A stretch of DNA of 64,000 nucleotides from RH-AL1 sp965198495 (GCA_965198495.1 CBDAPL010000001.1:310001-374000); one strand, 5' to 3'. Positions 27,083-36,174 are shown, counted from the stretch's first letter. Notes: a model not told the origin generated them from the sequence alone. Translations and numbers: made by a program.

Positions 27083-27945
27083 CGGCGACGTCCAGCCATG
27101 CGAGCGCGGCGGTGCAGTTCGACGGCGTTTCGAAAGCATTCGACGGCGAACCGGCAGTGGCCGACATTTCCCTCAAGATCGAAGCGGGTGCATTCACCGT
27201 ATTTGTCGGACCAAGCGGCTGCGGCAAGAGCACGATCCTAGCGATGGCGGCCGGTCTTGAGCGTCCTTCTTCGGGCGACGTCTTCGTCGACGGTCGTGCG
27301 ATCGACGGTCCGACTCCCTCAACGGCGCTAATCTTCCAGGACCACAATCTCTTTCCCTGGAAAACGGCTCTCGGGAACGTCGCATTCGGCCTCATGAACC
27401 GCGGGCTGAGTCGAAGCGACGCAACGAACGAGGCGAGGCGGCTGCTCGCGAAGGTCGGGCTTGCTGCCTACGCGGACAAGGTCCCCAACGAGCTTTCGGG
27501 CGGAATGAGGCAACGGGTTGCCCTGATCAGGGCGTTCGCTCTCGAACCGCGTCTTCTGCTGCTCGATGAACCTTTCGCCGCGCTCGACCATCAAACGCGA
27601 CGGATCATGCAGGCCTATCTCCTCGCGACGTGGCGCGCGTCCAATGCAACCGTCCTGATGGTCACACACGACCTCAACGAAGCCCTCCTGCTCGCCGACC
27701 GCATCGTTCTCGTCTCCGGGTCGCCGGGGCGTATTTGCGCCGTCATCGAACTCGACGCCCCAAGACCGCGATCGATCGAAGACGCGGCACTCCGCGATGT
27801 CGCCAGGAGGCTCGAGGTCCATCTCGAAACGGAAGTCGCGCGGGGTGACTTCAGCGCCGAGGAACTCGTTGCTTTGTCAACCCTCACGTCCGGCGCGCCG
27901 GCGGATCAACTGCGAAGAGAGCATGACGAAGATCACGTACATTGA
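27079..27945 (+). CDS. ABC transporter ATP-binding protein (SsuB/TauB type)
   Basis: 288-residue ATPase. Walker A is VGPSGCGKST, the Q-loop is LIFQDHNLFPWKTALGNVAF, the signature is NELSGGMRQRVALIRAFALE, Walker B is RLLLLDEPFAALDH, and the switch is VTHDLNEALLLADR. GTG 27079 has GGGAG nine bases upstream and overlaps the permease stop; an in-frame ATG at 27061 is possible. The last 23 bases overlap the ferredoxin gene. It energises uptake with the permease and receptor of this operon. Confidence 0.9.
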   Translation: MTATSSHASAAVQFDGVSKAFDGEPAVADISLKIEAGAFTVFVGPSGCGKSTILAMAAGLERPSSGDVFVDGRAIDGPTPSTALIFQDHNLFPWKTALGNVAFGLMNRGLSRSDATNEARRLLAKVGLAAYADKVPNELSGGMRQRVALIRAFALEPRLLLLDEPFAALDHQTRRIMQAYLLATWRASNATVLMVTHDLNEALLLADRIVLVSGSPGRICAVIELDAPRPRSIEDAALRDVARRLEVHLETEVARGDFSAEELVALSTLTSGAPADQLRREHDEDHVH

Positions 27946-28243
27946 TCACGATGGCTCGACCACTGTCGTCGAAGCGCGCGAAGGCGCAAGCGTAATGGAG
28001 ACTGCCGTCGAGAACGAGGTGCCCGGTATTCTAGGGGATTGTGGCGGCTCTTGCAGCTGCGCCACATGCCACGTGATCGTGGACGCGGCGTGGGTTGGTC
28101 TGATTACACCGATCTCGCCGGGCGAAGAGGCGCTGTTGTCTACGCGGCAGGACCGGACCCCTACAAGCCGTCTCGGCTGTCAAATCAGGCTGGGCGCAAT
28201 CACGAACAACATCGTCGTCCACACGCCGGAGAGTCAATACTGA
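27923..28243 (+). CDS. [2Fe-2S] ferredoxin, adrenodoxin/putidaredoxin type
   Basis: 106-residue electron carrier. Cluster ligands fit C-x5-C-x2-C in GDCGGSCSCATCHVIV, with the distal cysteine in SRLGCQIRL, the adrenodoxin pattern rather than the plant pattern. Such ferredoxins usually feed cytochrome P450s or other oxygenases. It starts inside the ATPase gene and ends in TGATG, overlapping the next gene. A ferredoxin reductase is the last gene of the same operon, yet no P450 or Rieske oxygenase is present, so the final electron acceptor is open. Confidence 0.9.
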   Translation: MTKITYIDHDGSTTVVEAREGASVMETAVENEVPGILGDCGGSCSCATCHVIVDAAWVGLITPISPGEEALLSTRQDRTPTSRLGCQIRLGAITNNIVVHTPESQY

Positions 28244-29667
28244 TGCCGCCAGACGCAAGGGTCGGCGTCATCGGCGGCGGCTTCACCGGCTCGATGCTCG
28301 CCGTCCACCTAGCGCGCGCCGCGCGGTCCCCGCTCACGATTGAAATCATAGAGCCGCGCGTCACCCTCGGCAGTGGTCTTGCCTACGGGAGCTGCGGACC
28401 AGAGCACCTGATAAACGTCCCAAGCGATCGCATGTCGGTGTTTGCGGAAGACCCGTCGCATTTTGCGCGCTGGATCGCGGATCGGGGCAGCGACAACCAG
28501 GCTTGTCGGCCCTCCGACGGCAATGCGTACCCGAGGCGCAGCGACTTCGGTGCCTATGTCCGCCAGCTTGTCGCCGCCGCCGGCGGCTCCGGCTCGCAGA
28601 TCCGCCACGTGCGCGCCGCAGGGCACGTCCTGGCACGCGAGGCCGCCGGTTGGAGCGTGGGTTTGGACAACGGGGAGGTCGTCTCCTATGACCACGTGGT
28701 CCTTTGCGTAACGCATGGCCCGCCGGCATTCCGATGGGATCTGTCGGAAAGCGCGCAGCAACTGCCGCATCTGATCCGCGATCCATGGGATGTCGCAGCG
28801 GTCCGGGGCATACCGCTTGGGGGATCCGTCCTCATTATCGGCTCAGGGCTAACCATGTGCGATGCCGTCGCGACGCTGCGCGCCTCGGGTCACGTGGGGC
28901 CGGTTCACGTCGTATCGCGCCATGGCCTGACGCCGCGACCGCACGGTGAATTCGATACGACGTTCGACCTCTTCCAAGGTTGCAAGCCCCCAATGAGCGC
29001 ACTCGGACTGCTGCGCTCGGTTCGCAAGGCGGTGGCGGACCTCGAACGCGACGGACGAACTTGGCACGTCGCGATCGACTCCGTCCGACGTCAACTGCCG
29101 AGCTTCTGGACCAGTCTGCCCACGTTCGAACGTCGCAAGATCGCGCGGCGCTTGAAAACCTATTGGGATGTGCACCGCTTCAGGATGGCACCCCAAATCG
29201 CAGATCTGCTTGCTGATGGTCGACGTGACGGCTGGCTCTCGATGGAAGCGGCGCGCGTCACCAAGATCGGACGCGAAGACCACCGCTTCGTCGTGTTCTG
29301 CATCGGTCCTTCGGGGATCGCGCTGGAGCGACGCGTCGACGCGATCATCAACAGCACCGGACCTGACAGCGACATCTCCAGGTCTATCAACCCGCTGCTC
29401 TTGGCGGCTCAAAGTGGCGGCTTCATCCGACCCGATAGCCTCAGCTTGGGCATCGACGTCGATGCAAATGGGGCTGTCATTTCGAGCAACGGCTTGGCGG
29501 AGGCACGGCTCTGGGCGTCCGGACCACTCGCACGCTCGTTCGTCGGTGAGGCGACCGGCGTGCCGGAGGCTTCCGCGCACGCCCGCAAAGTGGCTTCATC
29601 AATCCTCTTCAAGCTCCAGCGCGAGAACGCGGAAGAACCCCGTCTAGGCAAAAGGGAACAAGCATGA
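28243..29667 (+). CDS. FAD/NAD(P)-binding protein of the HpyO/CreE type
   Basis: 474-residue flavoprotein. The FAD motif is VGVIGGGFTGSMLAVHLARA, followed by the family-specific GSGLAYGSCGPEHLINVPSD and DRMSVFAEDPSHFARW. A second nucleotide motif is GSVLIIGSGLTMCDAVATL, and HPRP-like HGLTPRPHGEF follows. This domain family includes the urate hydroxylase HpyO and the L-aspartate N-hydroxylase CreE, both acting on nitrogen compounds. ATG 28243 overlaps the ferredoxin stop. It could be a second oxygenase or an N-hydroxylase in the pathway. Substrate unknown. Confidence 0.75.
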   Translation: MPPDARVGVIGGGFTGSMLAVHLARAARSPLTIEIIEPRVTLGSGLAYGSCGPEHLINVPSDRMSVFAEDPSHFARWIADRGSDNQACRPSDGNAYPRRSDFGAYVRQLVAAAGGSGSQIRHVRAAGHVLAREAAGWSVGLDNGEVVSYDHVVLCVTHGPPAFRWDLSESAQQLPHLIRDPWDVAAVRGIPLGGSVLIIGSGLTMCDAVATLRASGHVGPVHVVSRHGLTPRPHGEFDTTFDLFQGCKPPMSALGLLRSVRKAVADLERDGRTWHVAIDSVRRQLPSFWTSLPTFERRKIARRLKTYWDVHRFRMAPQIADLLADGRRDGWLSMEAARVTKIGREDHRFVVFCIGPSGIALERRVDAIINSTGPDSDISRSINPLLLAAQSGGFIRPDSLSLGIDVDANGAVISSNGLAEARLWASGPLARSFVGEATGVPEASAHARKVASSILFKLQRENAEEPRLGKREQA

Positions 29668-30071
29668 CGCGCTACATCCGAGTCTCGGACGCGGCGCCTT
29701 CGCCGAAGACGGCCCGCTACTCGCACGCTGTCGAGGCGGGAGGATTGCTCCACGTCACGGGGCAGCTGCCTGTCGATCCCGGCGATCCGGAGGCTCCGCC
29801 GCCGCCGACCATCGAGGCACAGACGGAGCTGGTGTTCCGCAATTTGCGCATCATTGTCGAGGCTTGCGGCTACGCGCTGTCGGAAGCCGTCTTCGCACGA
29901 ATATATCTCGCCGACTTCGCGCGCGACTACACTGGCATGAACACCGTGTTCCATCGCTATTTCGACGACGATGAAGCAATGCCTGGCCGCACGACCGTCG
30001 GCGTGGCGAAACTCGGGCGTGGCGCCCTGGTCGAAATCGATTTGATCCTCGGACGACGGAACGGCGCGTGA
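29664..30071 (+). CDS. RidA (YjgF/YER057c/UK114) family protein
   Basis: 135-residue member of the Rid family. Blocks are AVEAGGLLHVTGQLPVDPGD, QTELVFRNLRIIVEACGYAL and MPGRTTVGVAKLGRGALVEI. RidA proteins hydrolyse reactive enamines/imines, and pathway members such as RutC act on aminoacrylate-type intermediates. The canonical arginine for carboxylate binding may be the one in MPGRTTV. Overlaps both neighbours by four bases. Its presence suggests that the pathway generates an unstable enamine or ureido intermediate. Confidence 0.85.
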   Translation: MTRYIRVSDAAPSPKTARYSHAVEAGGLLHVTGQLPVDPGDPEAPPPPTIEAQTELVFRNLRIIVEACGYALSEAVFARIYLADFARDYTGMNTVFHRYFDDDEAMPGRTTVGVAKLGRGALVEIDLILGRRNGA

Positions 30072-31270
30072 GGGTTGTCATCGTCGGAGCGGGCCACGCG
30101 GGCGTCGCGCTCGCCGACGCGCTGAAGCGGAACCGCTTCAACGGCACCGTTACGATTTTGAACGACGAGGATCAGTGGCCCTACCATCGTCCGCCGCTGT
30201 CAAAGGGGATCTCGGAGGACGCTAGGGCCGTGCCGCTGCGACCGCCCAGCTTCTATGGCCACGGCATTGCGCTCGAGCGCGGACTGGCTGTCGATATTGA
30301 TCTTTCCAGCCGGCGCGTCGGCCTGGAAGGTGGCGGCGAGATCGCCTTCGACCGCCTTGTGCTCGCCCTTGGCGCACGATGTCGGACCCTCTCCGTTCCC
30401 GGCTCCGGTTTACCGGGGATCTTCACGCTGCGCTCGCACGCCGACGCTCTGCGCCTCGGCGCCTCGCTGAAGTCTGCGCGTCGGATGGTGGTGGTCGGCG
30501 GCGGCTACGTCGGTCTTGAAGTCGCAGCCGCGGCGCGTCGCCGAGGCGTCGACGTGACTGTTGTGGAACGAGGTGACCGCATCCTCGGTCGTTCGGCATC
30601 GAAGGCGTTCGCAGCCTTCGTCGAGGGCCTCCATCTTCGCGAAGGCGTTAAGATCATGCTTAGCCGCTCCGTCGTCTCTTTTTCGGGCACGTCGAAGGTT
30701 GAGCGTGTGCATTTCGACGATGGTAGCGAGCTGAACTGCGATTGTGTGCTGGTGGGGATCGGCGCAGTACCTAACGTCGAATTGGCCGAACAAGCAGGAC
30801 TCTCCTGCCGCAACGGCATCCTCGTCGATGGCAATCTTCAGACGTCCCATCCCGACGTCTTCGCGATCGGCGACTGCGCCAACGCTTGGAACAACCACTA
30901 CCGACGGCGCATCCGCTTCGAGTCAATCGGCAGCGCGCTCGCCCAAGCACGCACGCTCTCCGACGTCCTGCATAGGGCCGCCACCCGTGCGCTCGACGCT
31001 GTTATAGATCAGGTATCGACCCCCCAAGGTGAAATCCCGTGGTTCTGGTCTGATCAGTATGATCGAAAGCTGCAGATGGCTGGCCTACAGGAGCCGGGCG
31101 ACGACCTCATCATCAGTGCCGGCCTCGCGTCGGATACGTTTTGCGCTCTGCATGCGCGGAAAGGTAGAATAACGGCCGTCGAGACGTGCGGCGTACCCTT
31201 AGCCTTTGTTCAGGCGCGCAAGGCGATCGAAGCCGCTGGCGTCGTCGCGGACGTGTTTGCGACGCCCTGA
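30068..31270 (+). CDS. NAD(P)H:ferredoxin reductase, putidaredoxin-reductase type
   Basis: 400-residue FAD reductase. The FAD fold begins RVVIVGAGHAGVALADALKR, then WPYHRPPLSKG, the NAD(P) fold is MVVVGGGYVGLEVAAAARRR, and the FAD motif is HPDVFAIGDCANAWN. The C-terminal domain has PWFWSDQYDRKLQMAG, conserved in oxygenase-coupled reductases. GTG 30068 overlaps the RidA stop. It should pass electrons from NAD(P)H to the ferredoxin encoded at 27923. Last gene of the operon. Confidence 0.88.
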   Translation: MRVVIVGAGHAGVALADALKRNRFNGTVTILNDEDQWPYHRPPLSKGISEDARAVPLRPPSFYGHGIALERGLAVDIDLSSRRVGLEGGGEIAFDRLVLALGARCRTLSVPGSGLPGIFTLRSHADALRLGASLKSARRMVVVGGGYVGLEVAAAARRRGVDVTVVERGDRILGRSASKAFAAFVEGLHLREGVKIMLSRSVVSFSGTSKVERVHFDDGSELNCDCVLVGIGAVPNVELAEQAGLSCRNGILVDGNLQTSHPDVFAIGDCANAWNNHYRRRIRFESIGSALAQARTLSDVLHRAATRALDAVIDQVSTPQGEIPWFWSDQYDRKLQMAGLQEPGDDLIISAGLASDTFCALHARKGRITAVETCGVPLAFVQARKAIEAAGVVADVFATP

Positions 31271-31448
31271 TCGGCGCGGTGCCCCAGGCGACGGTAGGAT
31301 TCTCGGCTGTACGGGCTTTTCTGCGGTGACACCAACGTCGCTCCGGAAGCCTGCAGCAAACTAAGTCGGCGGCTGGGAATCGTGAATCGACATCTGCCAG
31401 CTTGCGGAGCAGTACGAGGCCGCCCAGGCGGACCGCATAGACTATCGT

Positions 31449-32192
31449 CTACGCCGCGACGACAGCCTTCATACCGGCGAAAACCGGGCGGGCTAGGACG
31501 TATCCTTGTACGAGACGCACACCGAAATCCTGAACGGTCGCCAATTCCGCAAGTGTCTCGACGCCCTCGCAGATTGGAACGACGCCGAGGTCATCGAGCA
31601 TGATGAGGATGTTCTTGAGGACGATCTGCTTGATGCGGTCGGTGTCGATGCCGCGAATCAGGTCCATGTCGATCTTGACGATGTCGGGTTGAAAGCGCGT
31701 GATAAGGCTCAGACCCGCGTAGCCGGCGCCGAAATCGTCGATCGCCGTCTTGAAGCCGATCTCGCGATAGGTCTTCAGGATGTTGAGGAGGTGCTGTGTG
31801 TCCAGGCGTTCGCCTTCGGTGAACTCGAAGATGATCTGGTTGAGCGGAAATCCGGTGCGCCGCGCCGCGTCGAGGGTAAGGCGGATGCAGGCGCGCGGCT
31901 CGTAGACCGCGTGCGGCATGAAGTTGATCGACAGGCCGGCGCCGTCGTCGATGCCGCGCCCGGCCGCCGCCATTTCGATCGCCTTGACGCGGCACTGCTG
32001 GTCGAAGGCATAGCGGTTGCCATCGTCGACCTGCGACAGGATCGTGTCGGCGCCCTCCCCGTCGGGGCCGCGCACCAGCGCCTCCCGCGCGAACACGGCT
32101 CCTGAACCCAGATCGAAAATCGGTTGAAACGCCATCGAGAACGGGACATCGAAGGCCGTTCCGTCGCGGCATCCCTGACAGGCGTGAGACAT
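31449..32192 (-). CDS. EAL-domain protein, probable cyclic di-GMP phosphodiesterase
   Basis: 247-residue stand-alone EAL domain. All catalytic and metal-binding signatures are visible: AREALVRG (EAL), LSINFMPHAV, IIFEFTEGERL, AIDDFGAGYAGLSL (DDFG), IVKIDMDLIRGI, CEGVETLAEL and LVQGYVLARP. It should hydrolyse c-di-GMP. The first residues hold a CxxC pair (ACQGC), which could bind metal or respond to redox. No sensory or membrane domain is present. A GGDEF protein lies 2.6 kb away. Confidence 0.88.
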   Translation of the reverse strand: MSHACQGCRDGTAFDVPFSMAFQPIFDLGSGAVFAREALVRGPDGEGADTILSQVDDGNRYAFDQQCRVKAIEMAAAGRGIDDGAGLSINFMPHAVYEPRACIRLTLDAARRTGFPLNQIIFEFTEGERLDTQHLLNILKTYREIGFKTAIDDFGAGYAGLSLITRFQPDIVKIDMDLIRGIDTDRIKQIVLKNILIMLDDLGVVPICEGVETLAELATVQDFGVRLVQGYVLARPVFAGMKAVVAA

Positions 32193-32258
32193 CGAGTAGA
32201 TCTTCCCTCGTGTGATCGATAGTATAGCGGGAAAGCGTTAAAGACTTCTGAGCGGAGC

Positions 32259-32887
32259 TTGGCACCGATTGCAGCTCGTTGGCGGGTCACCACTCGGCTG
32301 ACTTGCCGAGCGCGTTGCGTGGAACGCGTGCACCGAAACGCAGGTCGACCGGGCGCGCCGCAGGCTCCATCGCGCCTGCTGGCCCTGGATCGGCGACTTC
32401 GCACCGTTCCTCACCCCAATCTCGCGATCACCCGGCAGGTCGTCGGCTGGTTCCCGCCGACAACGCCGGCCTATTTCACGCCGGAACGCTGCCCCGTCTT
32501 GATCCTCGAGGCAGAGGAGGACCATTGCTACGGCTTTCTCGATTTCGCCGGCAAAGGGGTCAAGGCGGCCTCGCACTGGCGCGACGCTACCGCACGACGG
32601 CAACGTCGAGGCGGAAGACGAGGAACGCATCGCCCGCATGTTCCGCCGCCTGATGCCGGACGTCGGCGCCCCGGCCATGCGGCTGATGACCTGCCTCTAC
32701 ACGCGTACGCCCGACGGACATTTCCTGATGGACCGTTCGCCGGACCACGCCCGCATCGTGCTCGCTTCGCCCTGCACGGGCCACGGCTTCAAGTTCGCGA
32801 GCCTGTTCGGCAAGGTGCTGCCGGACATGCGCAGTGCCACGGTTGCCGCAAGACATGGCGCTGTTCCGTCTCGCCCGGCTCGCCTGA
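32259..32887 (+). pseudogene. decayed sarcosine oxidase / N-methyltryptophan oxidase-like gene (SolA-like)
   Basis: Pieces of a SolA-type FAD amine oxidase appear in all three plus frames: PWIGDFAPFL near 32385, then NLAITRQVVGWFPPTTPAYF and CYGFLDFAGKGVKAASHW in one frame, then RMFRRLMPDVGAPAMRLMTC and FLMDRSPDHARIVLASPCTG in a second, then PQDMALFRLARLA with the stop at 32887 in a third. The N-terminal FAD fold is missing. At least three indels and a 5-prime deletion make it a clear pseudogene. Confidence 0.75.
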
Positions 32888-33025
32888 GCGCAAACGAACC
32901 GCTGACACCTTGGCACGCTTCTTGGTAACCTCGGTCCTTAGCTAGGCATAAGAGCGCCGCGGCGGAGAGGTTGGGGTACGAACATATCGCAGCTCAAGAA
33001 GGATAGCCTCTCCTTCCTGGAAACG

Positions 33026-34378
33026 TTGGGGCAGTCGGTTGCCAACGTCTCCCCCACGCTGACGCCTGCGCTCGCCGTCGCGGTCGTCGCCGGCATGGCC
33101 GGCACGGCCTCCTATCTAGTCTACGTCGCCGCGACGGTTGCCCTGTTCATTGTCGGCGTGAACGTCGGCAAGCTCGCCAACCGCATGCCCGCGGCGGGCT
33201 CCTTTTTCATCTACGTGTCGCGCTCGCTTGGACCGGCCTATGGGTTACTCGCCGGCTGGGCGATGCTCGCCGCCTATCTCACGACCGCCATGGCACTCAC
33301 CGTCGCCACCTCGATCTTCATCAAGACACTGCTGACGGCGTTGGGCATAACCTTCGTGCCGAACACGCTCGCGCTCTATTTCCTTGTCTCCGGGTTGGCT
33401 TTGCTACTCGCGACGCGCGACATCCGGCTTTCATCGCAAGTCGGCTTGAGCCTTGAGGCCATTTCCGTGGCGATCATCTTGGTCGTCAGCATCGCAGCGC
33501 TCGCCACCTCCGGCTTTAGGCTCGATGAGAGGCAACTCACGCTGGCCAACATCGATGTCGGCAAGTCGCTGCAGGCGATCGTCTTCGCGATCTTCTCCTA
33601 CGTCGGCTTTGAGAGTGCCGCGACGCTCGGCAAGGAGGCGCGCAATCCTGGCGTTGTGATCCCGCGGGCGATCCAGATGACGGTGCTGGTTTCCGGAATC
33701 TTCTTCGTCTTTACGACCTACGTCATCACTCAGGGCTTCGGCGACGACGCGACCAAGCTTGGGGGCAGCGGCGCCCCGCTCGGCGACATTCTCTCCAATC
33801 ACCAATCGCTCGTGGCGCTGGTCTATTTCGGCGCGGCGATCTCGAGCTTCGCCTGCGCTCTGGCATCATTGAATGCGTTCAGTCGCATGCTGTACTCGCT
33901 TGGGCGCTATCGCTTCCTGCATCATTCGATGGGGCGGGTGCACCTGCGCCACCAGACCCCGCATCTCGCGCTTGGCTGCGGCGCGACGCTGAATTTCCTG
34001 CTGTGCGCCGCCTTCAGCCGCAACGCCGAGCTTGACACCTTCGGCTGGTACGGCACGCTTGCGTCCTACGGCTTCATCATCGTCTATCTACTCTGCTCGA
34101 TGTCCGCGCCGGTCTACCTAAGAAAGACCGGCGAACTCACCGCCGGTACGGTCGCCTTCGGGGCAGTCGGAGCGGTGCTCATGCTGCTCGCGCTGCTCGG
34201 CAGTCTCTATCCTGTCCCCGCCTACCCTCTAAATTTGCTGCCCTACGTCTTCGTCGTTTACATGAGCGTGGGAGCGGCGTGGTTCCTCGTTCTGCGGCAA
34301 ACCTCGCCGAGCACGCTGTTGCACGTCGAGCATGATCTCGAGATCGCCGACATTCCGGCGGGCGCCAAGGTGCTGTGA
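33026..34378 (+). CDS. APC-family amino acid permease
   Basis: 450-residue secondary transporter with about twelve helices. It begins with the APC landmark GQSVANVSPTLTPALAVAVV and contains MPAAGSFFIYVSRSLGPAYG and AIFSYVGFESAATLGKEARN. First legal start is TTG 33026. However, the in-frame residues before it (QLKKDSLSFLETL) look like the normal conserved N-terminus and trace back to an ATA codon at 32984 where an ATG would be expected, 13 bases after GGAGAGG. The gene may thus have lost its start or use a rare one. Substrate unknown. Confidence 0.8.
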   Translation: MGQSVANVSPTLTPALAVAVVAGMAGTASYLVYVAATVALFIVGVNVGKLANRMPAAGSFFIYVSRSLGPAYGLLAGWAMLAAYLTTAMALTVATSIFIKTLLTALGITFVPNTLALYFLVSGLALLLATRDIRLSSQVGLSLEAISVAIILVVSIAALATSGFRLDERQLTLANIDVGKSLQAIVFAIFSYVGFESAATLGKEARNPGVVIPRAIQMTVLVSGIFFVFTTYVITQGFGDDATKLGGSGAPLGDILSNHQSLVALVYFGAAISSFACALASLNAFSRMLYSLGRYRFLHHSMGRVHLRHQTPHLALGCGATLNFLLCAAFSRNAELDTFGWYGTLASYGFIIVYLLCSMSAPVYLRKTGELTAGTVAFGAVGAVLMLLALLGSLYPVPAYPLNLLPYVFVVYMSVGAAWFLVLRQTSPSTLLHVEHDLEIADIPAGAKVL

Positions 34379-34785
34379 TCACCGATCAAAGTCTTGAAGG
34401 CGCTTCAGCGAGATCGCCACGAAGACCGCGCCGCCTTTGAAGCGCACGGATGGCATTCGTCTCGGACACTTTGTTTCGAAGTGTGGACGCAAACAAAGCG
34501 CTACGATATTACGTATTTTACAATGCTCTTTATTGCTTGCTGCACTGAGGCAGGATTAGAAGTTCTTCGCTTGACTCGAGAAACTTTACATCGGCGATAA
34601 ACAGGCGGTGTCGGCGATGCGGACACCGAGCAGCGCCATAGTCCGCGTTCATCGACCTCGATTTTCGCCCGGGTTTACGGGGTGACGACATCCCGCTTTG
34701 CCACCGGCGCGTTTGGCGACATCGGTGTCGCGGTGTCGGCGTTCGCCGACGCGACAAGGCCGCCAGCATCTACACCTATATCTGA
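34379..34785. other. intergenic region without recognisable gene
   Basis: About 400 bases between the permease and the GGDEF gene, AT-rich around 34500-34560, with a small inverted repeat GGTGTC / GACACC near 34600-34625. Short frames show no family motif. It probably carries the promoter of the GGDEF gene. Confidence 0.4.
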
Positions 34786-36174
34786 TTGTCGGTTCCGCTA
34801 CTCTATGGAAGGACGGCATTAAGTTCTTCGCGTTATCTTAAGACGTCATGCCGCTCGAACACCTTTGATCGGTCTAAGTACTTTGGGATCTGTCGAATGT
34901 GGCGGAGCGGGATAGGTCTGAAGGCGCGTCCGAGGCGACCTTCTTTTGCAAGGACGATCTCTGCCGAGTTAATTCAAGCAGAACTGGCGAGATCGCCTCT
35001 GTTTTCCCAAAGTTTCCTGCGAAACATCGAAGAGCGCTTTGAAGCGGACTTGAAGGTTGATCGTGTATTCCACGTCCGCTTAACCGCCATCGTCGGCCTT
35101 CTTGCATACCTTTCATTCAGCCTCGTCGATCAGACGATCCTGCCGGATCTAGGCAGCGTTCCCGCCATATTCCGTTTCTTCGTTATTGCTCCGGGCGTCC
35201 TTTACGGCATCTACATGGCACGACGCTTCAGCGCTCGTCTTAGGGAAGGCTTCATAATGGCGGCGGTGATGGTCGCCATGCTCGGTCCCGTCCTGTTCAT
35301 GATTGTCTCACGCGCCCGGCTTTCGCCCTACGAGATGTTCGCCGTGCTGCTCGTCAGCACCTACGGTAATCTCATCATACGCCTGCGTTTCGACTGTGCC
35401 TGCATCTTCACGGCGGCGAGCATCCTTTGCATAGGCTTGATGGTGTTCGTTCGACCTGATCTTCCGGTCGGACTCCTTGCGACGATCTCCCTCGCTTCGA
35501 TGACGTCCGCCGCTTTCGGTCTTATCGCGAACTATCAGCTGGAAAGAGCGCAGCGGCGCGGCTTTCTACTCACGTTGAAGGAGGTTCTCCGCTCGGAACA
35601 GCTCGCAAGCGATCGCGAGAAGTTTTCGGAACTGTCCCTCCTGGATCCACTCACCGGCCTGCCGAACCGCAGATCCATCGAGCTGAAGCTGGACGAATTG
35701 TGGGTACAACGCCAGTCAGCGGGGCGCCAGTTCGCGCTCCTCATGATCGATATAGATCACTTCAAGAGCTTCAACGACCGCTATGGGCACATAGCGGGAG
35801 ATGCGTGCCTGGCACAAACGGCTGAAGCGTTGCGAAAGGCTGTCGTTCGCAAGAACGATATGGTGGCGCGATTCGGCGGGGAGGAGTTCGTCGTGCTTCT
35901 CGATGGAACCTCGATGGCTGAAGCCGCGCTGGTCGGCGATCGGCTGTGTCGGGCGGTACGCGAAGCGGCGATTCCACACGGCAATCGTCCTGATCCGATT
36001 GATCTAATCACTGTGAGCGTTGGAGTAGCGGCCTCGGAGATGCTGGAAGAGGTATCGGTGAAACAGGAGTTGCTCGTGATCGCCGACCGCCGGCTCTACG
36101 CGGCGAAGCGCGCCGGACGAAACCTGGTTTTCTCCAAGGAGTGTTGTGCGGACAACCTCATGACGACGGTGTGA
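34786..36174 (+). CDS. membrane-anchored GGDEF diguanylate cyclase
   Basis: Up to 462 residues; an in-frame ATG at 34897 (MWRSGIGLKARP) is an equally possible start. Six to seven hydrophobic helices (about residues 95-275) form an uncharacterised sensor. The C-terminal GGDEF domain has LSLLDPLTGLPNRRSIELKL, IDIDHFKSFNDRYGHIAGD and the active-site GGEEF. RKND ending five residues before GGEEF is a canonical RxxD inhibitory site, so product inhibition is expected. It should make c-di-GMP from two GTP. Confidence 0.88.
   Translation: MSVPLLYGRTALSSSRYLKTSCRSNTFDRSKYFGICRMWRSGIGLKARPRRPSFARTISAELIQAELARSPLFSQSFLRNIEERFEADLKVDRVFHVRLTAIVGLLAYLSFSLVDQTILPDLGSVPAIFRFFVIAPGVLYGIYMARRFSARLREGFIMAAVMVAMLGPVLFMIVSRARLSPYEMFAVLLVSTYGNLIIRLRFDCACIFTAASILCIGLMVFVRPDLPVGLLATISLASMTSAAFGLIANYQLERAQRRGFLLTLKEVLRSEQLASDREKFSELSLLDPLTGLPNRRSIELKLDELWVQRQSAGRQFALLMIDIDHFKSFNDRYGHIAGDACLAQTAEALRKAVVRKNDMVARFGGEEFVVLLDGTSMAEAALVGDRLCRAVREAAIPHGNRPDPIDLITVSVGVAASEMLEEVSVKQELLVIADRRLYAAKRAGRNLVFSKECCADNLMTTV

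Noticed and set aside
28050..28075. CACGTG-containing sites elsewhere (for example in the ferredoxin gene) as further parS copies
   Set aside because: Only the central six bases match; flanking half-sites do not fit the parS consensus.
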